Shown here: one piece after another, positions 13,759 to 23,078 of the stretch
Layout: every line of letters begins with the position of its first letter
How positions within the stretch are numbered: position 1 is the stretch's first letter
Assembly: GCA_947453875.1 (NCBI GenBank)
Contig: CANGIH010000002.1
Coordinates: 1 to 23,676 of the forward strand
Source of the DNA: Planctomycetaceae bacterium
Lineage (GTDB): Bacteria; Planctomycetota; Planctomycetia; Pirellulales; UBA1268
DNA length: 23,676 nt
Direction of reading: 5' to 3'
Notes under the pieces: generated by a model
What the model was told of the DNA's origin: nothing
The model's input: only the letters and a program-made list of their open reading frames with translations
The model's database searches: none
Position numbers and translations under genes: made by a program

Positions 13759-15240
13759 TCAGCTTTTCCGCGGCTTGTCGGGCTTTGCTTTCGCGGCCGT
13801 GACGATCTTCAGGGCAGCCAGCGCTCGCACCCGCGCCTCGGCATGGTCGACCAGCGGCTCTGGATAATTGTCACCAAGGGTGACCCCGGCCGCGGCGAGG
13901 ATCGCGGGGGTCATCTCAGCGGGCGCGTGGATGTCGGCAGACGGGAGTCGGCCGAGTTCCGGAACGAATCGCCGCACGTACGCCCCATCCGGGTCGAAGC
14001 GCTCACCCTGGCTCTGAGGGTTGAAGATGCGGAAATAGGGGGCGGCGTCGGCCCCGCATCCGCCGGCCCACTGCCATCCGAGGGTGTTGGCGGCGAGGTT
14101 CGCATCGACGAGCGTGTCCCAAAACCACCGCGCCCCTGTCAGCCAGCTGATTCGCAGATCCTTGACGAGGAAGCTCGCCACGACCATCCGCACTCGGTTA
14201 TGCATCCATCCTGTCTGCCACAACTGCCGCATCCCGGCGTCGACGATGGGGAACCCGGTCCGCCCCCGCTGCCAGGCGCGGAGGCCCACCGGATCCTCCA
14301 CCCAGGGAAAACGCTCGTAGTCGCTCCGCAACGGCGCTTCCGCCGTGCGGGGGAAGTGATAGAGGAGATGGGTGGCGAACTCACGCCAGCCGAGTTCGCG
14401 GAGATAGCTCTCGGCGCCGCCACGCTCGATCCGCGCCGCCGGTCGGCCGCCGACGGCGGCACGGACCGCATGCCACACGCGCCGCGGCGAGATCTCGCCG
14501 AAGTGGAGGTGGGGGCTCAAGGCGCTCGTGCCGTCGTGGTCGGGGCGGTCGCGATCGGTGTCGTAGCGATCGAGGTGCTCGAGGAAGCGGTCGAGGCGGT
14601 TCGCGGCCGCCGCCTCGCCGGGAGTCCACGCCGCCCGCATCCCCGCCGCCCAGTCGATCGTGGGGAGGAGCCGAAGGGCGGCGATCGCGACGCTCTTCGC
14701 GGCCTTTCCCACCGGCTTCGCCGCCACGATCCTCCCGGGCGCCGGGCTCGGCTCGGCCGGTTCGTCGCGGGCCAGGAGCGCCCGCCAGAACGGCGTGAAC
14801 ACCTGGTAGGGCTTTCCTTCCTTCGTCGCCACATGCACCGGCTCGAAAAGCTGACCGCCGTTGAAGCTCTCGGCCACGAGGCCATCGCGCCTGAGCGCTT
14901 CCTTGATCGCGGTATCGCGGCTGATCACGGCCGGCTCATAGCGGCGGTTCCAGGCGATGTGCGTGGCGCCATATTCGCGGGCCACGCTCGCGAGTGTCTC
15001 GAGCGACGGCCCAGCCCGGATCACGAGCGGCGCTCCTTTCTCCTCAAGGAGGGCGGCAAGCCGCTCGAGCGACCCATGGAGCCACCACCGGCTCGCGGCC
15101 CCAGGCTCCCACGGCGCCTCCTCTTCGGGGGCGTGGACATAGAGCGGCACCACCCCGCCTCTGGCGACCGCAGCCAGCAGTGCCGGGTTGTCATCGAGGC
15201 GAAGGTCGTTGCGGAACCAGACAATCGTGACGTGCGGCAT
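13759..15240 (-). CDS. phrB: Deoxyribodipyrimidine photolyase (class I cryptochrome/photolyase family)
   Basis: 493 residues. ATG 15240 starts MPHVTIVWFRNDLRLDDNPALL, the usual beginning of the antenna-chromophore domain; the frame is open upstream to 15477 but overlaps the DUF1501 gene. The C-terminal FAD domain has TSALSPHLHFGEISPR, GWREFATHLLYHFP (from about 284), GMRQLWQTGWMHNRVRM, and GADAAPYFRIFNPQSQGE followed by FDPDG (about 394-417), all standard for CPD photolyases. The enzyme uses near-UV or blue light and reduced FAD to split pyrimidine dimers in DNA. It lies only 17 bp after the DUF1501 gene on the same strand, so it is probably the last gene of that transcript, an unusual partner. 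The photolyase versus cryptochrome decision rests on the overall CPD-type motif set. Confidence 0.92.
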   Translation of the reverse strand: MPHVTIVWFRNDLRLDDNPALLAAVARGGVVPLYVHAPEEEAPWEPGAASRWWLHGSLERLAALLEEKGAPLVIRAGPSLETLASVAREYGATHIAWNRRYEPAVISRDTAIKEALRRDGLVAESFNGGQLFEPVHVATKEGKPYQVFTPFWRALLARDEPAEPSPAPGRIVAAKPVGKAAKSVAIAALRLLPTIDWAAGMRAAWTPGEAAAANRLDRFLEHLDRYDTDRDRPDHDGTSALSPHLHFGEISPRRVWHAVRAAVGGRPAARIERGGAESYLRELGWREFATHLLYHFPRTAEAPLRSDYERFPWVEDPVGLRAWQRGRTGFPIVDAGMRQLWQTGWMHNRVRMVVASFLVKDLRISWLTGARWFWDTLVDANLAANTLGWQWAGGCGADAAPYFRIFNPQSQGERFDPDGAYVRRFVPELGRLPSADIHAPAEMTPAILAAAGVTLGDNYPEPLVDHAEARVRALAALKIVTAAKAKPDKPRKS

Positions 15241-15257
15241 GGTGGCTGGGCCTTTTA

Positions 15258-16736
15258 TCAGGCGATGAGATCCGTGACGACATGGCCGTGGACATCCGTC
15301 AGGCGGAAGTCGCGCCCCTGCGAGCGGATTGTGAGCCGCGTGTGGTCGATCCCCATCTGGTGGAGGAGCGTGGCGTGGAGATCGTGGACCGTGACGGGAT
15401 TCTCGACAACGCCGTAGCCGAGGTCGTCGGTCGCCCCGTGGCTGAACCCCCCCTTGATGCCGCCGCCGGCGAGCCACATCGAGAACGCCTTCATGTGATG
15501 GTCGCGGCCATTCCCCTGCGCCATCGGCGTCCGCCCGAATTCGGTCCCGAAGACGACGAGCGTCTCGTCGAGCATCCCGCGTCGCGCCAGATCCTCGACG
15601 AGCGCCGCGGCCCCCCGATCGACCTCGGCAGCGGTCCCCTTCACATGTTCCTGCACGGCACCGTGATGGTCCCAGTCGCGGTGGTAAAGCTGGATGAAAC
15701 GGACGCCACGCTCGGCCAGCCTGCGGGCGAGGAGGCAGTTGGAGGCGAACGATCCGTCGCCCCCCTTCGTACCGTAGAGTTCGAGCGTCTCGGCCGTCTC
15801 GTCGGAGAGATCGAGGAGCCCCGGCACGCTCGACTGCATCCGGAAGGCGAGCTCGTACTGCGAGAGCCTGGCGGCGATCTCCGGGTCATCGACCGCCTCG
15901 TTGCGGAGACCGTCGAGCTGCGTCACCGCGTCGACCACCGCCCGCTGGCCGGCGAGAGCCACCGGCGGCTTCACGTATAGCACCGCGTCTCCCTTGGAGC
16001 GGAACTCGACCCCCTGAAACCGGCTGGGAAGGAGCCCGGAATGCCATTGCCTGGCGGCGATCGGCTGCCGCTGACCGTAGTTGCCGGTGCTCACCATGAC
16101 GACAAAGCCGGGGAGATCCTCCGCCTCGCAGCCGAGCCCGTACCACAGCCAGCTCCCCGCCGCCGGTCGCCCCGGCACCATGGCGCCGGTGTTCATGAAG
16201 GTGTGGGCGGGATCGTGGTTGATCGCCTCGGTGTGGAGGCTCCTGACGATCGCGATCCGGTCGGCGATCCGCGCCGAGATCTCGGGGAAGATCTCGCTGA
16301 TCTCCTGCCCGCTCTTCCCCACCTTGTGGAAGGCATGCTGGGGCCCGAGGCACTTGAGCGATTGCCCCTGGAGCTGGGCGATCTGCTGCCCCTTCGTGAA
16401 GCTCTCCGGCATCGGCTCGCCATTCATGGCAGCAAGCTTCGGCTTATGGTCGAAGGTGTCGAGGTGGGTCATGCCGCCGGCCATGTAGAGCCAGATCACA
16501 CGCTTCGCCTTCGGCGGCACATGGAAAGGGCGGATCACCCCCGGCCAGCGGGCCGCATCGACAGCATGCCCTGCCGACATCGGCGGCGCGGCAAGCGACC
16601 GGCCCCGGGCACCGCTCCCGAGGAGCGAGCCGAGCGCGAGCGAACCGAGCCCGCCGGCGGAGCGGGAGAGGAACGCGCGCCGGGCCGGATCGAGTCCTGG
16701 GAAGCGTTCGAATGAACCCTTTGGATGGATGCCCAC
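15258..16736 (-). CDS. DUF1501 domain-containing exported protein (alkaline phosphatase-like fold)
   Basis: 492 residues from GTG 16736, chosen because GAGGA lies 9 nt upstream and because the longer frame to 17048 overlaps the preceding gene. The N-terminus has RRAFLSRSAGGLGSLALGSL (from residue 19), a twin-arginine-type signal, so it is probably exported folded. DUF1501 hallmarks follow: WLYMAGGMTHLDTFDHKP, HDPAHTFMNTGAM, VRFIQLYHRDWDHH and VVFGTEFGRTPMAQG-NGRDHH, the last resembling the metal-binding end of the alkaline phosphatase/sulfatase superfamily. It starts 4 bp after the DUF1549/DUF1553 stop, so the two are co-transcribed and probably act together. This pair is multiplied many times in Planctomycetota genomes; function is unproven, though polysaccharide or sulfated-substrate turnover has been suggested. 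Confidence 0.93.
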   Translation of the reverse strand: MGIHPKGSFERFPGLDPARRAFLSRSAGGLGSLALGSLLGSGARGRSLAAPPMSAGHAVDAARWPGVIRPFHVPPKAKRVIWLYMAGGMTHLDTFDHKPKLAAMNGEPMPESFTKGQQIAQLQGQSLKCLGPQHAFHKVGKSGQEISEIFPEISARIADRIAIVRSLHTEAINHDPAHTFMNTGAMVPGRPAAGSWLWYGLGCEAEDLPGFVVMVSTGNYGQRQPIAARQWHSGLLPSRFQGVEFRSKGDAVLYVKPPVALAGQRAVVDAVTQLDGLRNEAVDDPEIAARLSQYELAFRMQSSVPGLLDLSDETAETLELYGTKGGDGSFASNCLLARRLAERGVRFIQLYHRDWDHHGAVQEHVKGTAAEVDRGAAALVEDLARRGMLDETLVVFGTEFGRTPMAQGNGRDHHMKAFSMWLAGGGIKGGFSHGATDDLGYGVVENPVTVHDLHATLLHQMGIDHTRLTIRSQGRDFRLTDVHGHVVTDLIA

Positions 16737-16740
16737 GGCG

Positions 16741-19700
16741 TCAGTTCCTCGTGTAGGTTTCCTGCATGTTGAGCACCGCCCGCGCGGCGGTCGTCCAGGC
16801 CGCCAATTCGACCGGGTCGATGCCTGGCGGCAGCGGCAACTCGCCAATCGCCAGCAGTTTCCTCGCTCCCTCACTGTCGGCCGCAAATCGACCCCGCTCC
16901 GTTGACGCAAGCTCCACGACGACCGCCACCTCGCGGTCGGAAGGGACGCGCCCCACCGCGCGTCGGAGCAGAAAGCGGGCCCGTGCGATCGGATCGGGCC
17001 CCGCTTCGGCCATCGCCTTCGTGGCCAGCGCCCGCGCCGCCTCGACATACTCCGGGTCGTTGAGGAGGACGAGCGCCTGGAGCGGCGTGTTCGACCGGGG
17101 GCGACGGGCCGTGCACTCCTCGCGGCTCGGCGCGTCGAAGACCATCATCGCCGGATGGAGATATTGCCGCTGCCAATGGGTGTAGAGACCTCGGCGGTAG
17201 AGGCTCTCCCCCTTGTCGGCCTGCCAGGTGCGCTGCGGGAAGTTGAGGTAATCCCAGTAGCCCTCCGGCTGGTAGGGCTTCACGCTCGGCCCCCCCACCT
17301 TCCGCACGAGGAGCCCGGCGGCGGAAAGCGCCGTGTCGCGAACCATCTCCGCCTCGACCCGGAGCCGGTTCTGCCGGGCAAGGAACCGGTTCTCCGGATC
17401 CCGTTCGATCAGGTCGCGGGGCGCGGCACTGCTCCGCCGGTAGGCATTGCTCAGGACGATCCCGCGGAGGACCGCACGGATGTTCCAGGGTGTGCCAGCA
17501 GCCTGCGGATCACCATCCCGTAGGTCACACGCCAGCCAGTCGAGCACGTCCGGATGGCTGGGCGGCTCCCCCTGGGCACCATGATCATCGAGCCTCCTGG
17601 AAAGCCCTTGGCCGAAACAGATCGCCCACAGTCGATTGGCAAGGACACGCGGAACGATCGGGTTGGCCGGGGAGGTCAACCAGGCAGCGAGGTCGAGCCG
17701 GGTCGAACGCGGGGATGGATCCCCCGGGGCGGCCTGTGCCGGCAGCGTCGCTCCCGGCAGGAATGCCGGCGTGGCCGGCGTCACCACGTCGCCACTGCGA
17801 TCCATCCAGTTGCCCCTGGGAAGGATCCGGACGGGACGCGGGTCGACCGCCACCGTCACCGGGATATAGGGGAGCCGGTCGACATACTCCTTTCGCGCTT
17901 TTTCCGCCGCAGCCAACGCCTCGCGCTGGGGGGCGAGATCGGGCGCGGTCGCCCGGTAGCGATCGACCAAGAGCGCCGTCTCCTCGGCTGTTCGCTCCGG
18001 TGCCGGTTTGAGCGTCGCGATCCGCACCGGCTCTGGAAGCGTGCCGGGGCCGGCGTCATCGGTCGGCTCGCCCGACACCGCCAGGCGGAATCTCCCGAGT
18101 TGGTAGCCGACCGGATGGTGTTGCTCGATCGTCACGACGAGGAGCGTGTCGGCGGGCACGTCCACCGGCGTCTCCGGCCTGACGATGAGCCACTGGTCGC
18201 GCCCCACCTGCTCGTGGATCGCCCAGCCGACGTTGTCGCCGCTCCGCGGGCCATCGATCGCGTAGGCCGCCAGCCACTTCCCCGATGGCGTGATGTCACC
18301 CGCCACCGACTGCTCGAAGCTGGCCGCGGCATGCGACAGCGCGAGCGCGGCATCGTCGGGAAGCGGCGCCGCCTCCGTTCCTGCACCCTTCCGGCGGAGG
18401 GCGACCTTCACTTCCGTGACGACAAGGTTGCCGTTGTCGGCCCGCCCCGGTCCCTTCTGCGGCAGACTTTCGTGCGTCAGGGCTTCGAGCCGCAGGCCCG
18501 CGAGCGTCCCTGGCGCCACCTCGAAGACGAGCGTCGTGTCGGCCGTCTCGGCACGCGGCCCCGAGACGAGCACGGAGCGGTCTTCCTGGACGGCGTGGCT
18601 CGCGCCGCCGCTCCCGACACTCGTCACCGGGGCGAGCGTCTTCCACGGATCGCGCTGCACGCGCTCGATCCACCCCTCCCGCGCGGCGGCCCGCTGCGGG
18701 GAGTCGGTCTCGAGATCACGCTTCGCCGCAGCGACACGATCGTCGAGCGCTGCGAGCTCCGCGGCCTGTTCCGGGGTGGTGAACAGCTCCATCCGCCCCC
18801 ACGCCTTGTCGCGCCCCTGGCCGATGTCATACACGCCCCGTTCCTCGATGTCGGCGAAGAACGCCGACATCGCGTAGAAGTCGCGCGTGGTGAACGGATC
18901 GTATTTGTGGTCGTGGCACTCGGCGCAACCGAGCGTCGAGCCAAGCCATGCTCCCGAGACGTCGCGCACCCGGTCGGCCGCATACTTGAGGAGGTATTCG
19001 TCGGCCTGTGCGCCCCCCTCGGCGCTCATCATCCCGAGCCGGTTGTAGGCAGCGGCGACGCGTTGGTCGAGCGTGTTGCCGGGAATGAGATCGCCGGCGA
19101 GCTGCTCGCGGGTGAAGCGGTCAAACGGCATGTTCTCCGCGAAGGCACGGATCACCCAGTCGCGGTACGGCCAGATCGTCACCTCCTGGTCGCCGTGGTA
19201 ACCGACCGAGTCCGCATAGCGCACCAGATCGAGCCACCAGGCCGCCATCCGTTCGGCATGCGCGGGGCTGGCGAGGAGCCGGTCGACGTAGCGCTCGAAA
19301 GCATCGGGGGAGGGATCGGCGAGGAACGCATCGACCTCGCTGGGATCGGGGGGGAGGCCGGTGAGATCGAGCGACACGCGGCGGGCGAGCGTCGGCCGGT
19401 CGGCCTCACCGACCGCCACGAGACCCTCACCGGCCAGCTCCATTGCGATGAACGCATCGATGGCCGGAAGAGCCGCGGCCGGAGGCACCGGCCGGACGAG
19501 CGGCCGGTAGGCCCAGTGCCCCTCATAGCGTGCGCCGGCGGCGATCCAGGCCTCGATCGATTCACGCTGCTCGGCCGTCACCGATTTGTTCGTGCCCGGA
19601 GGGGGCATGACGACATCTGGATCGGTGGAATGAAGCCGGGCGACGAGGGCACTGGCCTGCGGATTCCCCGGCACGATCGCCGGGCTGCCGTCGCGGGGCG

Positions 19701-19935
19701 CCGTGGCCCCCTCGAGGGTGTCGAGGCGGAGATCGGCCTGGCGCGTCTTCGCGTCGGGGCCATGGCAGGCGAAGCAGGTATCGGCGAGCACCGGGAGAAT
19801 GTCGCGATCAAAGCGGACCGCCATGGGTGACTGACCCGCCACCGGCGAAGCGCTCACGGCTCCCGCGACGACGATCGCGCAGGCGACCAGCGTTTGCCTC
19901 CTCCACCAAACAGCTTCCTTCGCAAGGCCTCGCAT
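16741..19935 (-). CDS. Planctomycete cytochrome C / DUF1549 / DUF1553 protein
   Basis: 1064 residues. ATG 19935 has AGGAG 8 nt upstream. A signal peptide (about 1-35, QTLVACAIVVAGAVSASPVAG) precedes a PSCyt1 domain with haem site CFACH (54-58). The DUF1549 (PSCyt2) domain (about 155-360) includes RRVSLDLTGLPP and a second CxxCH, CAECHDHKYDPF (from 337). A beta-rich insert, possibly carbohydrate-binding-like, occupies about 450-640. DUF1553 (PSD1), about 743-1000, ends with the typical SNTPLQALVLLNDPEYVEAARALA. The protein is periplasmic, probably electron-transferring. It is first in a run with the DUF1501 gene (4 bp gap) and the photolyase gene. Substrate and reaction are unknown for the family. 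Confidence 0.95.
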   Translation of the reverse strand: MRGLAKEAVWWRRQTLVACAIVVAGAVSASPVAGQSPMAVRFDRDILPVLADTCFACHGPDAKTRQADLRLDTLEGATAPRDGSPAIVPGNPQASALVARLHSTDPDVVMPPPGTNKSVTAEQRESIEAWIAAGARYEGHWAYRPLVRPVPPAAALPAIDAFIAMELAGEGLVAVGEADRPTLARRVSLDLTGLPPDPSEVDAFLADPSPDAFERYVDRLLASPAHAERMAAWWLDLVRYADSVGYHGDQEVTIWPYRDWVIRAFAENMPFDRFTREQLAGDLIPGNTLDQRVAAAYNRLGMMSAEGGAQADEYLLKYAADRVRDVSGAWLGSTLGCAECHDHKYDPFTTRDFYAMSAFFADIEERGVYDIGQGRDKAWGRMELFTTPEQAAELAALDDRVAAAKRDLETDSPQRAAAREGWIERVQRDPWKTLAPVTSVGSGGASHAVQEDRSVLVSGPRAETADTTLVFEVAPGTLAGLRLEALTHESLPQKGPGRADNGNLVVTEVKVALRRKGAGTEAAPLPDDAALALSHAAASFEQSVAGDITPSGKWLAAYAIDGPRSGDNVGWAIHEQVGRDQWLIVRPETPVDVPADTLLVVTIEQHHPVGYQLGRFRLAVSGEPTDDAGPGTLPEPVRIATLKPAPERTAEETALLVDRYRATAPDLAPQREALAAAEKARKEYVDRLPYIPVTVAVDPRPVRILPRGNWMDRSGDVVTPATPAFLPGATLPAQAAPGDPSPRSTRLDLAAWLTSPANPIVPRVLANRLWAICFGQGLSRRLDDHGAQGEPPSHPDVLDWLACDLRDGDPQAAGTPWNIRAVLRGIVLSNAYRRSSAAPRDLIERDPENRFLARQNRLRVEAEMVRDTALSAAGLLVRKVGGPSVKPYQPEGYWDYLNFPQRTWQADKGESLYRRGLYTHWQRQYLHPAMMVFDAPSREECTARRPRSNTPLQALVLLNDPEYVEAARALATKAMAEAGPDPIARARFLLRRAVGRVPSDREVAVVVELASTERGRFAADSEGARKLLAIGELPLPPGIDPVELAAWTTAARAVLNMQETYTRN

Positions 19936-20050
19936 GGAACATGCTCCTGAGGGGAATCAAGACGGCCACCCTCTGCCGGCGGGGGATTGTCGCCCCGCGT
20001 GCCGCCGGCATGCAACACGATCCAGGCGTGCCACGATCCCACTCACCCTG

Positions 20051-20070
20051 CCACCGTCGCCGGGCGGTGG
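20051..20070 (-). terminator. Hairpin after the 930-residue gene
   Basis: CCACCG (20051-20056) and CGGTGG (20065-20070) form a 6-bp stem, 3 bp past the stop of the minus-strand gene ending at 20074. There is no T-run, so it is a weak terminator candidate. It sits in the 138-bp gap before the DUF1549/DUF1553 gene. Confidence 0.35.
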
Positions 20071-20073
20071 TTG

Positions 20074-22866
20074 TCACCAAGTGATGACGAGCGTGCCCCG
20101 CTGCCCCCCCTCGGCATGCTCACCGACGGTGACGGTGAGGCATCCGGTCGACAGCAGGCGTGCCTCGATTGGTTCGCCATTCCAGGTGACGCTCCGGGGG
20201 AGCGTCGCAACGCGCGTGAGGATCAGCCGCGATGGTTCCTCGGGCCAGAGGACAACATCGACCGTGACAGAGGTGTCACTGGAGGTGACGCGCCGCACCT
20301 CGCCGGGCAGATGGAGAACATGCCCGCCAACCGCCGCGGGGCCGCGCTCAATGCGCGAGGCGGTCACGAGCGCCGGGGTGTCGAAGGCCTCGGCGAGTGT
20401 CGCCTGGACGGTGCCCGGATTGATCGCCGGGCCGTCGCCCCGGCCCGATCCGAACAGCCAATAGTCGGGCAACAGCCCACCACGGCCGGCCGGATCGTCG
20501 ATCGGAAAGGTCATTTGGAGTCCGGACCGCGTGATCCCCCGCGCGAGCGTCCTCCATGGTGCCGTTTCTCCCCCTTCAACGCGGGCGAGGTCATGGAGCG
20601 CGCCTGCGTAGACGAGGCCGCACCACTGCACCGGCTGACCAATCCACACCGGCGCCACCCAGTCTGTGGCGCCGAGCACACCGATCGTGGCATAGCGCCC
20701 GACCGGCCCAGGCAGTGGATCGCGGAGGTAGACGAAGGGCACGCCCGACCAGGCCCACAACCGCGCCTGTTCGAGCCGGGCCGGGTCGCCATCGAGGAGA
20801 TGGCCGAGGACGTGGCACCGGGTCATACGGGCCGAGGCGAGGATGTCCGGAGTGTGGAGTGGCATTTCCCAAGGCTGCGCACCACGCGGTACCTCGCCTG
20901 CCGGATAAGCCTTGGCGACCAGATCGAGCGTGGCAAGCGCCGCCTGAATCGTTTCCTCGTCGCCGGTGAGTGCCGCCGCCTCGAGCATCGCCTCGGCGCG
21001 GAGGGCCGTGAAGCCGTTGCAGTGGTCGGCCCCCAGCGTGGCGGCATAGTCGGTCTTTCCCGCGATGTAACGATCCCGGCCACCGCGGGCGGCCAAGTCG
21101 GCCGCGATCCCCCGTGCCGATGCGGCTGCTGACAGAATCGCTTCGCCGACCGATCCGTCGGCGGCCGGGGAGGGGCGGAGGAGGAGCGGAAGTGACGGAC
21201 GCGAAAGGTGGCCAATGGGTCCCGCTGCACCGGGCGGCAAGGCCGCCAGTGTCTCGGCAGCGGTCCTCCGAAGGCGATCCGCAACAGGGGGATCGGAGAC
21301 ATGAGCCGCCAACCAGAGAAGAAAAGCCGGCACGTCGGCGGCGGGCTGCGGCGCGAAGCGCCCCTCCCACACCGCATGGCGCCACCGCGTTCCGTCGCGC
21401 GCCGCCGAATCGAGCCAGCCGTGGGCGAGGAGTCGGCAGGCCGCATCGAGACCGCCATCGGCCTGATCGGTTGCAGCGATCGTGGGCAGCGGCGGCAGCC
21501 CGTCGATCCGCACCCGTTCGGCGACCGCATTCAACACCGTATTCCCGCTCCCTCCGCGGAGCGTGACGGTGAGGCTCACCGGCTTGCCGGGCTCGAGGGC
21601 CACCCCGCGGTAGACGTCGAGTTCCCCGTCAAACCGGGCCGGAACCCCGGCGAAAAACCAGGCGGCGGGAGAAAGAAGACCGAGGAGATGGCCGCCTGAG
21701 CGTCCAAGCCGGTCGGGGGAATCGAACAGTGGGGAGGCTGGCACCGCTCCCGGCTGCCAATCGACGGCCAGCCACCGGTCGTCGGCCGCGAGCACCATCG
21801 ACGGAAAGCAGACCTTCGCCGGATCGACGAGCAGACGGTTGGCAGCGGGACCACGGAGTTCCTTCTCGTTCGAGGAAGGCTCGTCATCGAGATACTCCAC
21901 TCCGGGAAGGAGGGCCTGCGACTTTCCGCCACCGAACGTGCCGAGCCCAGCGTAGAGCGTGAGCCAGGGGAGGTGCACCACCTCGCGCCGGCGATCGACG
22001 GCGATGCCCGTCTCGATCCGCACGCCGCCCTCCGCCCGGCTGATCCGCCGGGTGAATCGCCAGGTGGCGGCCTTTGCCGGATCGGTCGCCTCACGCACGG
22101 TGGCCGTCACCTCGATGCCGTCGGCAAGCCTCCTCGACTCGATGCTGCCGGCATTCGGGTCGATGGGCACCGAACGCTGGTCGAGCCAACAGGCCAAGGC
22201 CTCGGACGGGTCGGTGTCGGCCATCCGCTCCCCACCGACGGAGACCGACAGTACGTTCCAGCGACGGGGATCGTGCGCGACGCTCACCGCGCCCTGCTTC
22301 ACCGCCAGGGCATCGGCGGGAAGATCGACCACCACCGGCACGCCGGGCGGTGGTGGAGACGCGATCGGCACGAGCGGCAGGAACTGGAGGCGACGGAGGA
22401 CCGTCGGGCCGGGGCTGTCGGGAGGATCGATCCGGAATCGCATCCGTTCCCCGAGCGCGGGGATCACCCCGCGGAATGATCCTTCCCCATCGGCAACCAG
22501 TTGCACGGCATGTTCCTCCGTGAACTCCCCCCCCTCGGCGGCGGCGTAGCAGCGGAGATCCCCGGAGGCGGTAGCGGCGACCTCGAGAAGGAGCTTCTTC
22601 GTGCCGGGTGGCATGGGGATGTCGATGACCGGTCCGACGAGATAGGGATCCTCGGCGACAGCGCGCATTGCAAGGCCGGCATCCTCCTGGCGGAGGTCTT
22701 CGATGGCCCGGTTGGCATGCCAGCCATGGCCGGGCCGGCCGAACTCGGCGATCACGATCGCACCACGATCCTCCGCCACAGCCCGGCATGGGGGGAGCAT
22801 GCCAAGGAGGACAAGAAGGGCCGGCCACACGACACTCAAACCAGGTGTGGATCCGCGGAAGCCCAC
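20074..22866 (-). CDS. Large exported protein of unknown function, possible alpha-toroid hydrolase-like region
   Basis: About 930 residues if started at GTG 22866, which gives MGFRGSTPGLSVV followed by a hydrophobic stretch and AVAED, a good signal peptide. The frame is open to GTG 22995, but codons 22867-22995 include AGA, CAA, GGT and other unbiased choices, so the extension is probably non-coding; the start is uncertain. The N-terminal half is beta-rich. The C-terminal half (roughly 480-830) is helical and Ala/Leu-rich with features like GGRDRYIAGKTDYAATLGAD, FTALRAEAMLEAAALTGDEE and LWAWSGVPFVYLRDP, recalling six-hairpin glycosidase-type barrels, then a beta-rich tail. I cannot name catalytic residues or a family. 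It is divergent from the propeller gene at 23079, and the same-strand DUF1549/DUF1553 gene follows after 138 bp. Confidence 0.75.
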   Translation of the reverse strand: MGFRGSTPGLSVVWPALLVLLGMLPPCRAVAEDRGAIVIAEFGRPGHGWHANRAIEDLRQEDAGLAMRAVAEDPYLVGPVIDIPMPPGTKKLLLEVAATASGDLRCYAAAEGGEFTEEHAVQLVADGEGSFRGVIPALGERMRFRIDPPDSPGPTVLRRLQFLPLVPIASPPPPGVPVVVDLPADALAVKQGAVSVAHDPRRWNVLSVSVGGERMADTDPSEALACWLDQRSVPIDPNAGSIESRRLADGIEVTATVREATDPAKAATWRFTRRISRAEGGVRIETGIAVDRRREVVHLPWLTLYAGLGTFGGGKSQALLPGVEYLDDEPSSNEKELRGPAANRLLVDPAKVCFPSMVLAADDRWLAVDWQPGAVPASPLFDSPDRLGRSGGHLLGLLSPAAWFFAGVPARFDGELDVYRGVALEPGKPVSLTVTLRGGSGNTVLNAVAERVRIDGLPPLPTIAATDQADGGLDAACRLLAHGWLDSAARDGTRWRHAVWEGRFAPQPAADVPAFLLWLAAHVSDPPVADRLRRTAAETLAALPPGAAGPIGHLSRPSLPLLLRPSPAADGSVGEAILSAAASARGIAADLAARGGRDRYIAGKTDYAATLGADHCNGFTALRAEAMLEAAALTGDEETIQAALATLDLVAKAYPAGEVPRGAQPWEMPLHTPDILASARMTRCHVLGHLLDGDPARLEQARLWAWSGVPFVYLRDPLPGPVGRYATIGVLGATDWVAPVWIGQPVQWCGLVYAGALHDLARVEGGETAPWRTLARGITRSGLQMTFPIDDPAGRGGLLPDYWLFGSGRGDGPAINPGTVQATLAEAFDTPALVTASRIERGPAAVGGHVLHLPGEVRRVTSSDTSVTVDVVLWPEEPSRLILTRVATLPRSVTWNGEPIEARLLSTGCLTVTVGEHAEGGQRGTLVITW

Positions 22867-23008
22867 GATCCGGAGGCCGGAGGGGGTGTCTTGCACGGTG
22901 CGGCTCGAATCGGCGTGTTGTGGGTTGTGGGAGGAACCTTCGGTAGCATACCGGGCCGACAGGGGTCTTGCGGGCTGAGGCTTGCTGCACGACACTCTCT
23001 ACCACTTT

Positions 23009-23033
23009 CAAGGGACGCCGGAGGACGTCCTTG
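23009..23033 (+). other. Stem-loop in the leader of the propeller gene
   Basis: CAAGGGACG (23009-23017) and CGTCCTTG (23026-23033) pair over 8 bp with one bulged G and an 8-nt loop, 45 nt before ATG 23079. It lies in the divergent gap; function is unknown. Confidence 0.35.
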
Positions 23034-23078
23034 CGAGCTCCCGCCCCACGCTGCCGTCCTCCATGCAGGAGCCTGACC

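Noticed and set aside
13843..15417. 524-codon plus-strand frame
   Set aside because: Antisense to the photolyase, whose FAD-domain motifs are unambiguous.
17554..19830. 758-codon open frame on the plus strand
   Set aside because: It is antisense to the DUF1549/DUF1553 gene, has Arg/His/Gly-rich composition typical of GC-rich antisense frames, and has no domain.
22867..22995. 43-codon N-terminal extension of the 930-residue protein
   Set aside because: Codon choice is unlike the rest of the gene and the signal peptide would be internal; kept only as an alternative start.
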